From contig NZ_JADJTF010000001.1 of the NCBI RefSeq assembly GCF_016711335.1, forward strand, positions 1,922,001 through 1,986,000: DNA of 64,000 bases, read 5' to 3'. The notes beneath the pieces are model-generated. The model searched no databases and was not told where the DNA came from. It worked only from the letters and a program-made list of their open reading frames with translations. Shown here in pieces: positions 20,368 through 27,913 of this stretch. The number at the start of each line of letters is the position of its first letter. The stretch's first letter is position 1. Made by a program: the position numbers and the translations under genes. This DNA comes from Thiofilum sp. (GTDB lineage: Bacteria > Pseudomonadota > Gammaproteobacteria > Thiotrichales > Thiotrichaceae).

Positions 20368-20942
20368 GTGGGCTTGCTCTCGTTGGGTTGAGGGTAGTTA
20401 AGGAGCGCGGGTAGGAAAAACTCACTCACGACCAAGGGATACAATGCCCCCGTAAATAAGGTTTGTCGACCCCAGAGGGTTGCGGTGTTTTTCACTGCCT
20501 GTGGAATATTAGCAAAAAATGCTAGCTCACTAGGCAGTTCGGCGTAATACATGAGGGCACGTTTTAACACGGGTTCGGCGAAAATCCAATGACCCAAAGG
20601 GCGAGCACCGAGTTCACGTAATTCGGCATAGTGATCGACCAATGCAGCTTCGGGCAAGATGGAGCTGGCGAAAACGAGCGGAGTCTCACCGTCGCATAAA
20701 AGCACTTCGCGTTGCAGGACTGATGCATAGGGCAGTAAGCCGAGGGCTTGGCTCATGAGTGCGGAACAAGTAACGAATTGGTGCTTGAGTACTTGTACCT
20801 TAAATTCGCGTTGGCAAATGGCTTGAAGTTGAGCTGTGAGTGATCCGGCGACGCATAGCCATGCTTGCAACCTTGCGGGCGCAGCTTGAGGCTGGGTTTC
20901 AGTATTAAAAGCATGCCAATCCACGCCAATCAGAGAATCCAT
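20364..20942 (-). CDS. ubiC: Chorismate-pyruvate lyase
   Basis: UbiC converts chorismate to 4-hydroxybenzoate and pyruvate, the first step to ubiquinone. The protein (192 residues) has AWLCVAGSLTAQL, the active-site arginine in REVLLCDGE, LGARPLGHWIF, and the C-terminal LWGRQTLF...SEFFLPALL with the conserved Glu. A TTG start exists at 20960; the ATG at 20942 has AGG 8 bp upstream and is preferred. Oddly, it is the first gene of an operon whose other members look like purine salvage rather than ubiA. Confidence 0.87.
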   Translation of the reverse strand: MDSLIGVDWHAFNTETQPQAAPARLQAWLCVAGSLTAQLQAICQREFKVQVLKHQFVTCSALMSQALGLLPYASVLQREVLLCDGETPLVFASSILPEAALVDHYAELRELGARPLGHWIFAEPVLKRALMYYAELPSELAFFANIPQAVKNTATLWGRQTLFTGALYPLVVSEFFLPALLNYPQPNESKPT

Positions 20943-21077
20943 GAGATACCTAAAAATCAATAACAGCGGCGCGATATTCTAGTACTAAGGTTGGGGTTTA
21001 GTAAGAGGTAGTTAACAGAATGCTGGTTTCTAAAACATGCTAGACTAGAAGCACTGGAACGCAACATAGCTATCATC

Positions 21078-22628
21078 ATGACTCAGCCACGACTCCCACG
21101 TAAAAAACTCCCTATTGGTATTCAAACCTTGAGTCAAATTCGTGAAGGGAATTATTACTATGTCGATAAAACTCCCTTAGCATTAGATTTGGTCAATAAT
21201 GGAAAATACTACTTTCTCTCGCGTCCGCGTCGTTTTGGCAAAAGTCTATTTTTGGATACCTTAAAAGAATTATTCGAGGGTAATGAAGCCTTATTTAAAG
21301 GTTTAGCAGCGGAACAACACTGGGATTGGTCGGTTAAATACCCTGTATTACGTTTTAGCTTTGGCGGTAATAATTACAGTCAGCTAGGTTATCTAGAGTC
21401 TGATTTAAAAGAGCAGTTAACCACACTCGAAAAACAATACAAATTTACTACGGATGGTGTTACCTGTGCGGGACGTTTTAAAAGTCTCATTTTGCATGTA
21501 GAGCAACAATTTAAAAGCTCAGTAGTAGTGCTCATAGACGAATATGACAAACCTATTCTAGATGCTCTATTAAATCCTGAGGTGGCTAAAGCGAATCGTG
21601 ATTTTCTGCGAGGTTTCTACGGTACGATTAAAGACTATGATGCGCATATTCAGTTTAGCTTTTTAACCGGAGTGAGTAAGTTTTCTAAAGTCAGTTTGTT
21701 TTCAGGCTTGAATAATCTGTATGATCTAACCCTAGATCCGGTTTACTCTGCGATTTGTGGTTATACTGATCAGGATTTAGATGAGCTATTTGCACCAGAG
21801 CTAGAAGGCTTAGACCGAGAGCTGATTCGTGAGTGGTATAATGGTTATCACTGGCTGGGGGAAAGTGTCTATAATCCTTTTGATATTCTGCAATTATTTA
21901 AGCGCCGCCAATTTGACAATTACTGGTTTGAAACGGGGACACCGACTTTTTTAGTCGAGCTATTATTCAAACGTAAAGTACCTACTCTGCATCTTGATCA
22001 TATGATCAGTAGCAGTAGTGTAATTTCGAGCTTTGACATTGACAAAATTGCTACCGAAGCACTGTTATTCCAGACAGGTTATCTGACGATTAAACGTAGC
22101 CAACGCGCTGGCGGGCAGACCTTTTATACTTTGGGCTATCCGAATAAAGAAGTGTATCAAAGCTTAAATGAAAGCCTATTAGCCGTGTTAGTGAACACCT
22201 CTGAACAAAGCCAGAATACCTTACGCCTGTATGAGTTACTGCTGCAAAACGATTTTGCGGGTCTAAAGCAACTGTTTCATAGCTTCTTTGCCAGTATTCC
22301 ATATCAATGGTATAGCAATAACTCGATTCAGCAGTATGAGGGCTATTATGCCAGTGTGTTTTATTCGTATTTTGCCTCGCTAGGTTTAGACGTAAGAGTC
22401 GAGGATAGTACGAATCTAGGGCGCATTGATATGACCCTATTGTTTAATCAGCAGGTTTATTTATTTGAGTTTAAGGTGGTGGAGTTTGCGCCGGAAGGTA
22501 AAGCCTTACAGCAAATTAAAGCCAGAGGCTATGCGGAGAAATATAAAACACTTCAGCAGCCTATTTATTTAATTGGCGTAGAGTTTAGTAAAGAGAGCCG
22601 TAATGTGGTGGATTTTGTGGTGGAGTGA
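21078..22628 (+). CDS. AAA-ATPase-like / PD-(D/E)XK nuclease-like protein
   Basis: A 516-residue member of a large expanded family with an N-terminal AAA-ATPase-like domain (KLPIGIQTLSQIRE; YYVDKTPLA; Walker A RPRRFGKSLF; Walker B VVLIDEYDKP). The C-terminal PD-(D/E)XK nuclease-like domain has GRIDMTLLF and LFEFKVVE (D...ExK). Such genes are multicopy in many gut and filamentous bacteria; the role is unproven (mobile or conflict-related). A decayed paralogous fragment lies at 25231-25354. Monocistronic. Confidence 0.85.
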   Translation: MTQPRLPRKKLPIGIQTLSQIREGNYYYVDKTPLALDLVNNGKYYFLSRPRRFGKSLFLDTLKELFEGNEALFKGLAAEQHWDWSVKYPVLRFSFGGNNYSQLGYLESDLKEQLTTLEKQYKFTTDGVTCAGRFKSLILHVEQQFKSSVVVLIDEYDKPILDALLNPEVAKANRDFLRGFYGTIKDYDAHIQFSFLTGVSKFSKVSLFSGLNNLYDLTLDPVYSAICGYTDQDLDELFAPELEGLDRELIREWYNGYHWLGESVYNPFDILQLFKRRQFDNYWFETGTPTFLVELLFKRKVPTLHLDHMISSSSVISSFDIDKIATEALLFQTGYLTIKRSQRAGGQTFYTLGYPNKEVYQSLNESLLAVLVNTSEQSQNTLRLYELLLQNDFAGLKQLFHSFFASIPYQWYSNNSIQQYEGYYASVFYSYFASLGLDVRVEDSTNLGRIDMTLLFNQQVYLFEFKVVEFAPEGKALQQIKARGYAEKYKTLQQPIYLIGVEFSKESRNVVDFVVE

Positions 22629-22789
22629 GGTTCTTGCTGATTTCATGCTTTTAAAAAAAGTACTTAGCTATCCCCCAAGACTTGCGAATGAACGGTTGTC
22701 GGTTCTGAGTTGGGTGTTGTATGATTGCTGACCATAAATGTCGCTACCAGATGAGTTTTTTCCTATGCTAATCCCAGACTATACGGAAT

Positions 22790-22886
22790 CTCGCCAAAAA
22801 AAAGATAAAGCCGCATTTTTCCAGACTAGGCGGAGTCTGGAATAAGATGTTATACCGAGATTATGTATAATAAACTGTTAGATTTT
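22790..22886 (+). promoter_or_regulatory. Promoter-bearing repeat, copy 1 (before the TIR gene)
   Basis: About 95 bp that recur at 26758-26851 with only scattered differences. The element has an A-rich start and a hairpin CCAGACT-aggcgg-AGTCTGG (22821-22840). A strong extended -10, TGTATAAT, follows (TATAAT at 22866-22871). Transcription would begin about 22878, roughly 22 bp before the TIR-gene ATG. There is no convincing Shine-Dalgarno sequence before that ATG. Confidence 0.75.
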
Positions 22887-22900
22887 TCAATTACACATAC

Positions 22901-24283
22901 ATGAAAAATATTAAATATGACATAGCTCTATCTTTCGCAGGAGAAGACAGAGATTATGTTCATCAAGTGGCTGAACAACTACGAGCTGCCAACATACGTG
23001 TTTTCTACGATTTATTTGAGGAGGATAACTTATGGGGGAAGAATTTATATGATTATTTGAGAGAGATTTATTGTAACTTAGCATCTTATACCGTAATTTT
23101 TATATCAAAAGAATATTCAAAAAAACTTTGGACTAATCACGAACGAGAGTGTGCTCAAGAAAGAGCTTTTAAAGAAAACAAAGAATATATTCTTCCGGCA
23201 AGATTTGATGATACAGATATTCCTGGGCTAAAAACAACAATTGCATATATTAATCTTAATAATAAATCACCGATACAGTTTGCAGAACTCATTTCAAGAA
23301 AAATAAAGAAAGGAGAGTCTTATTTTAAAAAAGAAAAAAAAGAAAGCAATATCTTATATAAAAACTTATCATTTCGCAACAAAACATTAATTGGATTGGT
23401 TCTAATTAAAGGGATTCGTTCTTGGTGTTTTTCGACAGGAAAAACAGAAATCAATGAAAATAGCATAATTTTAAATGAAAATCTAAGCTATCAAATAAAC
23501 ACGAAAGAAGCTTATAAAGAAAAACAAAAAAATGCTATTCAAATATTAAAAGATAATGAAGATATCTTTTCCAGCATTGGAAAACAATTAGGGGCGCATA
23601 TATGTTTAGTAAATCCTCTAACAGTCAACGACTCAATATATGAAAGATTTAATAATTTTGATAAATTTCATTACTTGAAAAGTGAGACTGAACTTAAAAG
23701 TTTCTCTTATCCAGTAACAAACTTACAATTTTCCTATATAATATCTTTGGATAATAATAAGAAAAATAAGATTAGAGTTTATAGAGCGCCTTTCTCTTAT
23801 ATGTCTAATAACTTTGGCATCGAGTCAGTGTTGGAAAAAAATGAAATTAGAAAAACTTTAGTAATAAAAGAAGAGGTGTTTAAAAGAAATTCAAAATATA
23901 TCTCTATAGATATAGGCTCATGTCATATAATTAATACTATAAATGTCGGTGCAAATTTAGAAACAGAAATCATCAATGCGATAGATCAAGATGAAAGCCT
24001 GAAACTAAAATCCATGCTAATAGCAAAAGGCATAGACACTAAAGAAAATTTTGAATTAATTACTTATTTATCTAATTCTTTCAATAAACTGACTTTAAAA
24101 GAAAAAAGTTTACTACCATTTCTTATTTCAGGAAGACCAATGAAACAAGCTCCTGAGGTGCTTGGAATTACTCAGCCTTATGCCCAAGCTTTAATTAGCA
24201 ATATAAGAAAAAAATTTGGTGACATTCCAACGACAAAGCTAGCTGCCTATATTGGAATGATGATGGTCTATAATCTTTTATAA
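22901..24283 (+). CDS. TIR-domain protein with C-terminal LuxR/GerE-like HTH
   Basis: A 460-residue AT-rich gene. Residues 5-135 form a TIR domain: YDIALSFAGEDRDYV, then FYDLFEEDNLWG, VIFISKEYSKKLWTNHERE with a candidate catalytic Glu81, and YILPARFDD. Bacterial TIR domains often cleave NAD+. The middle (140-395) is unassigned. Residues ~395-455 read LTLKEKSLLPFLISGRPMKQ...LGITQPYAQALISNIRKKFG, the spacing of a LuxR-type helix-turn-helix. Codon use (AAA/ATA-rich) differs from neighbours, implying transfer. It is expressed from the repeated promoter element just upstream. Confidence 0.8.
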   Translation: MKNIKYDIALSFAGEDRDYVHQVAEQLRAANIRVFYDLFEEDNLWGKNLYDYLREIYCNLASYTVIFISKEYSKKLWTNHERECAQERAFKENKEYILPARFDDTDIPGLKTTIAYINLNNKSPIQFAELISRKIKKGESYFKKEKKESNILYKNLSFRNKTLIGLVLIKGIRSWCFSTGKTEINENSIILNENLSYQINTKEAYKEKQKNAIQILKDNEDIFSSIGKQLGAHICLVNPLTVNDSIYERFNNFDKFHYLKSETELKSFSYPVTNLQFSYIISLDNNKKNKIRVYRAPFSYMSNNFGIESVLEKNEIRKTLVIKEEVFKRNSKYISIDIGSCHIINTINVGANLETEIINAIDQDESLKLKSMLIAKGIDTKENFELITYLSNSFNKLTLKEKSLLPFLISGRPMKQAPEVLGITQPYAQALISNIRKKFGDIPTTKLAAYIGMMMVYNLL

Positions 24284-24421
24284 ACTTGCAATAAATCTAA
24301 CGAGTGTCGACGATGGAGGCAATGACAGCTAAAATGTCGACTGATCAAATCATGGGTCTTCCTAATCACTCCACTTAATATACACTTACCTCGTTATCAT
24401 CAGCTTTTCGAGGGACTTAGC

Positions 24422-25105
24422 ATGACCCGTGAATCTCTAAAAGGTAAGCGCGTGCTCATTACGCAGGCGGATGTGTTTATGGGGCCTATGCTCTGTGAAG
24501 TGTTTGCTGAGCACGGCGCGAATGTAATTCCCAACACCGACAGCCTACTTACACCCGAAGCCCCCACTTCCATTATTTCGGCGGCGGGCGAGATTGATGT
24601 GCTGGTTGCCAACCTTGCTATACCTGCGCCCTCAACTGCCGCTATCGAAGTCTCTGAAGAGGAGTGGAGAAGTACTTTTGCGGCTCTAGTCGATCCACTG
24701 CCTCGGCTTTGTCGCGCCGTCCTGCCCTTCATGATCCAGCGGCGTTCTGGCAAGGTTTTAGTAATGGGTAGTGCTTCCGCGCTGCGTGGTATCAAACGGG
24801 CGTCTACCTATAGTGCGGCTCGCGGTGCTCAGCTTGCCTATGTGCAGGCGTTAGGGGTAGAGGTAGCCGCTTATAATGTGCAAGTTAACGCGATTGCACA
24901 AAACTTTGTTGATAATCCCACCTACTTTCCTGCTGAAATCCAAGCCAACCCTCGCTTTCAAGAGCGTTTAAAGCGTGAGGTTCCACTAGGTCGTTTGGTC
25001 GGAGCAAGAGAGGATGCCGAGTTTGCGGCTTATTTATGTAGTGACCAAGCCAATTGTTTTGTGGGGCAAGTTTTTCCGGTGTGTGGGGGTTGGGTACAGC
25101 GTTAG
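24422..25105 (+). CDS. SDR-like protein with the halohydrin dehalogenase signature
   Basis: A 227-residue Rossmann-fold protein. Instead of the NAD(P)-binding TGxxxGxG it has T14-x4-F19-x-G21, and instead of YxxxK it has S117-x12-Y130-x3-R134. These are the two published sequence signatures of halohydrin dehalogenases, which expel halide from vicinal haloalcohols to give epoxides without a cofactor. NFVDNPTYFP and LTGQVFWL-like FVGQVFPVCGGW also match the halide-site region and C-terminus of that family. The GC content is higher than that of the flanking genes. Monocistronic with GAGGG before the ATG. Activity is inferred, not shown. Confidence 0.75.
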   Translation: MTRESLKGKRVLITQADVFMGPMLCEVFAEHGANVIPNTDSLLTPEAPTSIISAAGEIDVLVANLAIPAPSTAAIEVSEEEWRSTFAALVDPLPRLCRAVLPFMIQRRSGKVLVMGSASALRGIKRASTYSAARGAQLAYVQALGVEVAAYNVQVNAIAQNFVDNPTYFPAEIQANPRFQERLKREVPLGRLVGAREDAEFAAYLCSDQANCFVGQVFPVCGGWVQR

Positions 25106-25230
25106 TTATATAGCTTATCCAGACGGATCGCTTCAGCCTATGAGTTGAAATCCCTCGCATCGCTGAATTCAACTGTAAAGTAACAGCAATTCAAGTCTGA
25201 ACTTCAGCATATAGGACAGGTTTTGCCGAT

Positions 25231-25354
25231 TAGTAAAAGTCTATTTTTAGAAAACTTAAAAGAGTTATTCAAGGGCAATGAAGTATAGTTTAAAGGCTCA
25301 GAGCCGAGTCACAACAGGCTTGGTTGGTTAAATACTCTGTGTTACGCTTTATTA
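25231..25354 (+). pseudogene. Remnant of a second AAA-ATPase/PD-(D/E)XK gene
   Basis: These ~125 bp align with 21241-21360 of the intact AAA-ATPase gene. AAAAGTCTATTTTT, CTTAAAAGA.TTATTC, GG.AATGAAG and GGTTAAATAC are shared in the same order. Stop codons and substitutions show it is dead. It covers only the Walker-A region (KSLFLxxLKELF) onward and ends at the IS200-type element. Confidence 0.75.
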
Positions 25355-25444
25355 GTCCGTCTTCAAGGTTAAAACCACCGTCTTTAGACGGTCAGATTTA
25401 TCTGCGATACTAGCTGGATGAAGGTTGGCATGAGGTCGTGAGAG

Positions 25445-25873
25445 ATGGAGTATCGGTATGGAAGCCACACCGTCTACCGGATTGAGTATCACTTTGTATT
25501 TGTGACGAAATACCGCTATCCGGTACTGAAAGGGGATGTGGGGTTAAAGATACGGGAGTTGATCCGTCAAACCTGTCAAGCCTTTGAGATAGAAATAGTG
25601 AAGGGGGTGGTGAGCAAGGATCATGTGCATTTGTTGTTATCGGTGCCACCGGAGCTAGCACCGAGCGAGATCATGCGCCGAATTAAGGGTCGAAGTGCGG
25701 CAAAAATCTTTGAAAGCTACCCGGATTTAAGAAAGCGGTATTGGGGACAGCATTTTTGGGCGCGGGGTTATTTTTGTGCGACTTCAGGGGAATTGAGTGC
25801 TGAGATGATTAAGGCGTATTTAGAGCATCACTTTGAACCGAGGTTAGAGGATAACTTTAAGACAGAAGGCTAG
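25445..25873 (+). CDS. tnpA: IS200/IS605-family transposase TnpA (HUH-Y1)
   Basis: A 142-residue single-domain HUH endonuclease that moves its element through single-stranded DNA cleavage at hairpin ends. The HUH motif is in KDHVHLLL and the nucleophilic tyrosine in the helix EMIKAYLEHH. YRIEYHFVFVTKYRYPVL at the start and YWGQHFWARGYF are family hallmarks. It is full length, so the copy may be active. No tnpB accompanies it. Confidence 0.93.
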   Translation: MEYRYGSHTVYRIEYHFVFVTKYRYPVLKGDVGLKIRELIRQTCQAFEIEIVKGVVSKDHVHLLLSVPPELAPSEIMRRIKGRSAAKIFESYPDLRKRYWGQHFWARGYFCATSGELSAEMIKAYLEHHFEPRLEDNFKTEG

Positions 25874-25875
25874 AC

Positions 25876-25892
25876 GGGTCTATTCGACCCGT
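25876..25892 (+). terminator. Hairpin after tnpA
   Basis: ACGGGTC-TATTC-GACCCGT directly follows the tnpA stop codon. The stem is strong but is not followed by a real T-run, so it is more likely a structural end-hairpin or mRNA-protecting stem than a classical terminator. Confidence 0.45.
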
Positions 25893-26063
25893 ATCCGGAC
25901 TTTAGTCCTTTTAGCGAACCCTTCAGCTTTAGCTGATGGTTGTTAAGTTCGGGTAGCGCTAATTATAATAATATACAAAGCTTGAATAAGGTAATGATGA
26001 GCTGTTTAAACCAGCTTAACTTCTAAATGCTCATTCCTACGATACAATCACTAGGAGGTTTTT

Positions 26064-26656
26064 ATGAAAAAAATTCTTTGCTTCGCACTATTAGCATCTC
26101 TGGGATTGCCTTTAAATGCATTGGCTAAGCCTGATCAATTCTCTGTGGCTGCTGCCAATAGCGAAATCAACTACGAAGTCAGTTATATGCAATATAATAC
26201 CAGTAAAGGGCGCTTCAATGATTTCGTGGGCGTTATTGTCTGGGATGCTGAAAAGCCGGAAACTTCGAGTGTTAATATAACAGTGCAGGCTAAGAGCGTT
26301 GCTACAGGTTATCCCAACATTGACCGTATGTTGCAGGGGCCAGATTTATTTAATTTAATGTCGCTAAATACCCCATGATGTCTTTCAAGAGTACTTCAGT
26401 AAAGGCTAAAAGCACTAATGCTCTGACGATTACAGGTGACCTAACTTTATGTGGAGTTACTAAGAGTATCACCTTTGATGTTCAGCTTCTTGGAGTTATG
26501 GAACTGGGTGATGGCAAAGCTAAGGCTGGTTTCCAAGGTGGCTTTACCGTTAGTCGTCGGTATTTTTCTATCGGCGTGCACAGTAACGTCAATAATATGT
26601 TGGGTGATGATGTTTCGGTCAAGGTACACTTAGAAGGTGATCGTGTAGCCAACTGA
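26064..26656 (+). pseudogene. YceI-family periplasmic protein, split by a frameshift
   Basis: YceI proteins are ~190-residue periplasmic lipocalin-like barrels that bind isoprenoids. The first part (26064-26378) has a signal peptide, then FSVAAANSEINYEVSYMQYNTSKGRFNDFVG and SVATGYPNIDRMLQGPDLF. The second part (26375-26656) continues with MMSFKSTSVK, TGDLTLCGVTK and the final barrel strands. One missing base in the CCCC run at 26371-26374 separates them (LNTP|MMSFKS would be continuous with CCCCC). The parts overlap as ATGA. It is a decayed gene, a phase-variable tract or a sequencing error. Confidence 0.8.
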
Positions 26657-26757
26657 TTCCCCTATGCTTTGTTTGATTTTCGTTATAGAACATTCACCTA
26701 TGTATCGTTAGTATGAGTCAATGTAGTGGTTTATTATGTTACCAGTTTATAAAAACA

Positions 26758-26851
26758 CTCACCAAAAAAATATAGCCTCATTTTCTCAGACTAGGCGGAT
26801 TCTGGAATAAGAGGTTATACTGAGATTCTGTATAATAAACTATTATATTTT
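26758..26851 (+). promoter_or_regulatory. Promoter-bearing repeat, copy 2 (before the HEPN-like gene)
   Basis: This is the second copy of the element at 22790-22886. The A-rich start, the partly weakened hairpin around CAGACTAGGCGGATTCTG, GAATAAGAGGTTATACTGAG and the extended -10 TGTATAAT (TATAAT at 26831-26836) are conserved. The similarity stops near the -10/start-site region, just before the ribosome-binding site GAGAGG of the next gene, so the repeat equals a portable promoter. Confidence 0.75.
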
Positions 26852-26863
26852 GAGAGGTAATTA

Positions 26864-27439
26864 GTGCTATCACTTGATCTGTTAGATAAGCACATTGCGG
26901 AATGCAGAGAGTATGTTGATGCTGGAAAGGAAGAGCAGAGTACTCTTGATTTTTTTCTAAATCTTAAGCGAGATTTAGAACATTCGACTGAAGATGATTG
27001 GAAGGCATATAATGAACTGGTAAACCGTCTACCTGATAAAGATGCTGACCCAGTTCTTATAATACTTAAGGGTCAATTATTGATAGAAAAACAAGTTAGA
27101 AAATTCATTGATTCTAGGCTACCAAATCCCGACGCACTGGAAAAACAACAATTCAGTGCAGCACAGTGTATTGCTCTCGCTGAAAGCATGTGCCTAGATC
27201 AAGATGAACCAAGGTGGTTATGGGCACAAATTAGAGAACTCAACTCTATTAGAAATAAAATGGCACATTCACTTGAGATTGAAAGTCTCGAAACAAGAAT
27301 AAATAATTTTGTTTCTACTATTAGCAATGCACAAAAATTAGAAAATAAATCACTTATTAATGCTATTGCACGGTTATATGGGATGCTTAAAGGATTATGT
27401 GATTTGTCATTTTCAGATCAATTTAAGATCAATAAATAA
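26864..27439 (+). CDS. HEPN-like protein
   Basis: A 191-residue, all-helical protein starting at GTG, with GAGAGG 6 bp upstream. The pattern GQLLIEKQVRKFID ... LPNPDALEKQQF ... IRELNSIRNKMAHSLE matches a HEPN-type arrangement ending in an R-N-K-M-A-H (Rx4H) motif. That motif is the RNase active site in HEPN toxins and defence nucleases; some members without RNase activity also keep it. It is followed at once by debris of a PIN-type toxin-antitoxin pair. Exact family unknown. Confidence 0.6.
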   Translation: MLSLDLLDKHIAECREYVDAGKEEQSTLDFFLNLKRDLEHSTEDDWKAYNELVNRLPDKDADPVLIILKGQLLIEKQVRKFIDSRLPNPDALEKQQFSAAQCIALAESMCLDQDEPRWLWAQIRELNSIRNKMAHSLEIESLETRINNFVSTISNAQKLENKSLINAIARLYGMLKGLCDLSFSDQFKINK

Positions 27440-27442
27440 TAT

Positions 27443-27598
27443 AACTTGTCGCTCAATACCGAGCACATAGCCTGCGCCATTAAAAAAAGGGCAAATTATT
27501 TCTTAGTCACAGACATTGGTATAATTAAAAAAGCCAACCTTGTACAAACCATTAAGATAAAAGACCCAATTGATTTTATCAGTGAGGTTCTAGCATGA
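27443..27598 (+). pseudogene. Remnant of a PIN-domain toxin (C-terminal part)
   Basis: About 51 codons survive with no start. They read HIACAIKKRANYFLVTD, then IKIKDPIDFISEVLA and TGA. This is the end of a VapC-like PIN nuclease (HIAxAxxxxxxxFxTxD carries the last acidic residue). It is truncated at its 5' end directly behind the HEPN-like gene, and its stop overlaps the start of the next remnant as ATGA, the usual spacing of a two-gene module. Confidence 0.65.
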
Positions 27599-27795
27599 TG
27601 ACTAATACAGAGATAAGAGTAAAAGGTGCTCAAGTTCTTGCTCAATATTTAGGTGATATTGAGATGTAGAGATTTATATCCTTTATTCAAAGGGCGCCGT
27701 TTGATTATACTAAATGGCGACAAAAAAATAGACGATGAGGGTATTGAGAGCATTAGCAAAAAGGCAATGCGATTAAGAGGTAATAAGATTAATTA
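27595..27795 (+). pseudogene. Broken antitoxin-like gene
   Basis: The frame from 27598 reads MTNTEIRVKGAQVLAQYLGD, meets a TAG at 27667-27669, and continues RFISFIQRAPFDYTKWRQ. It then needs a one-base shift in the A7 run (27722-27728) to reach ESISKKAMRLRGNKIN. The conserved TNxEIRxKG...LG and FDYTKWR elements resemble small antitoxins paired with PIN toxins. One stop plus one frameshift indicate decay. Confidence 0.6.
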
Positions 27796-27862
27796 AAATA
27801 ACCTAACGCGAAAACATCGACTACAGACGCGGTAGCAAACCACGGTTTTGTGCAGCAAAAAT

Positions 27863-27892
27863 AAAAAAAGCCATCACAAGGATGGCTTTTTC
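27863..27892. terminator. Bidirectional rho-independent terminator
   Basis: AGCCATC-acaag-GATGGCT is flanked by AAAAAA on the left and TTTTT on the right. It ends the yidB-like gene from the right and any read-through from the toxin-antitoxin debris on the left. Confidence 0.88.
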
Positions 27893-27913
27893 ACGCTAAC
27901 TGAAATTAATCCA

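Larger units (their letters stand above)
25360..25945 (+). mobile_element. IS200/IS605-type insertion sequence (tnpA only)
   Basis: The element comprises tnpA plus flanking short hairpins, all with a TTTA loop: ACCGTC-TTTA-GACGGT at 25377-25392 on the left, GGAC-TTTA-GTCC at 25897-25908 and TCAGC-TTTA-GCTGA at 25923-25936 on the right. Such subterminal hairpins are what TnpA recognises at single-stranded ends. There are no inverted repeats or target duplication, as expected. The exact borders are uncertain by ~15 bp. Confidence 0.75.

Noticed and set aside
26371..26378. Programmed frameshift in yceI
   Set aside because: No slippery heptamer or downstream stimulatory structure is visible; YceI proteins are normally encoded in one frame, so a mutation or read error is simpler.
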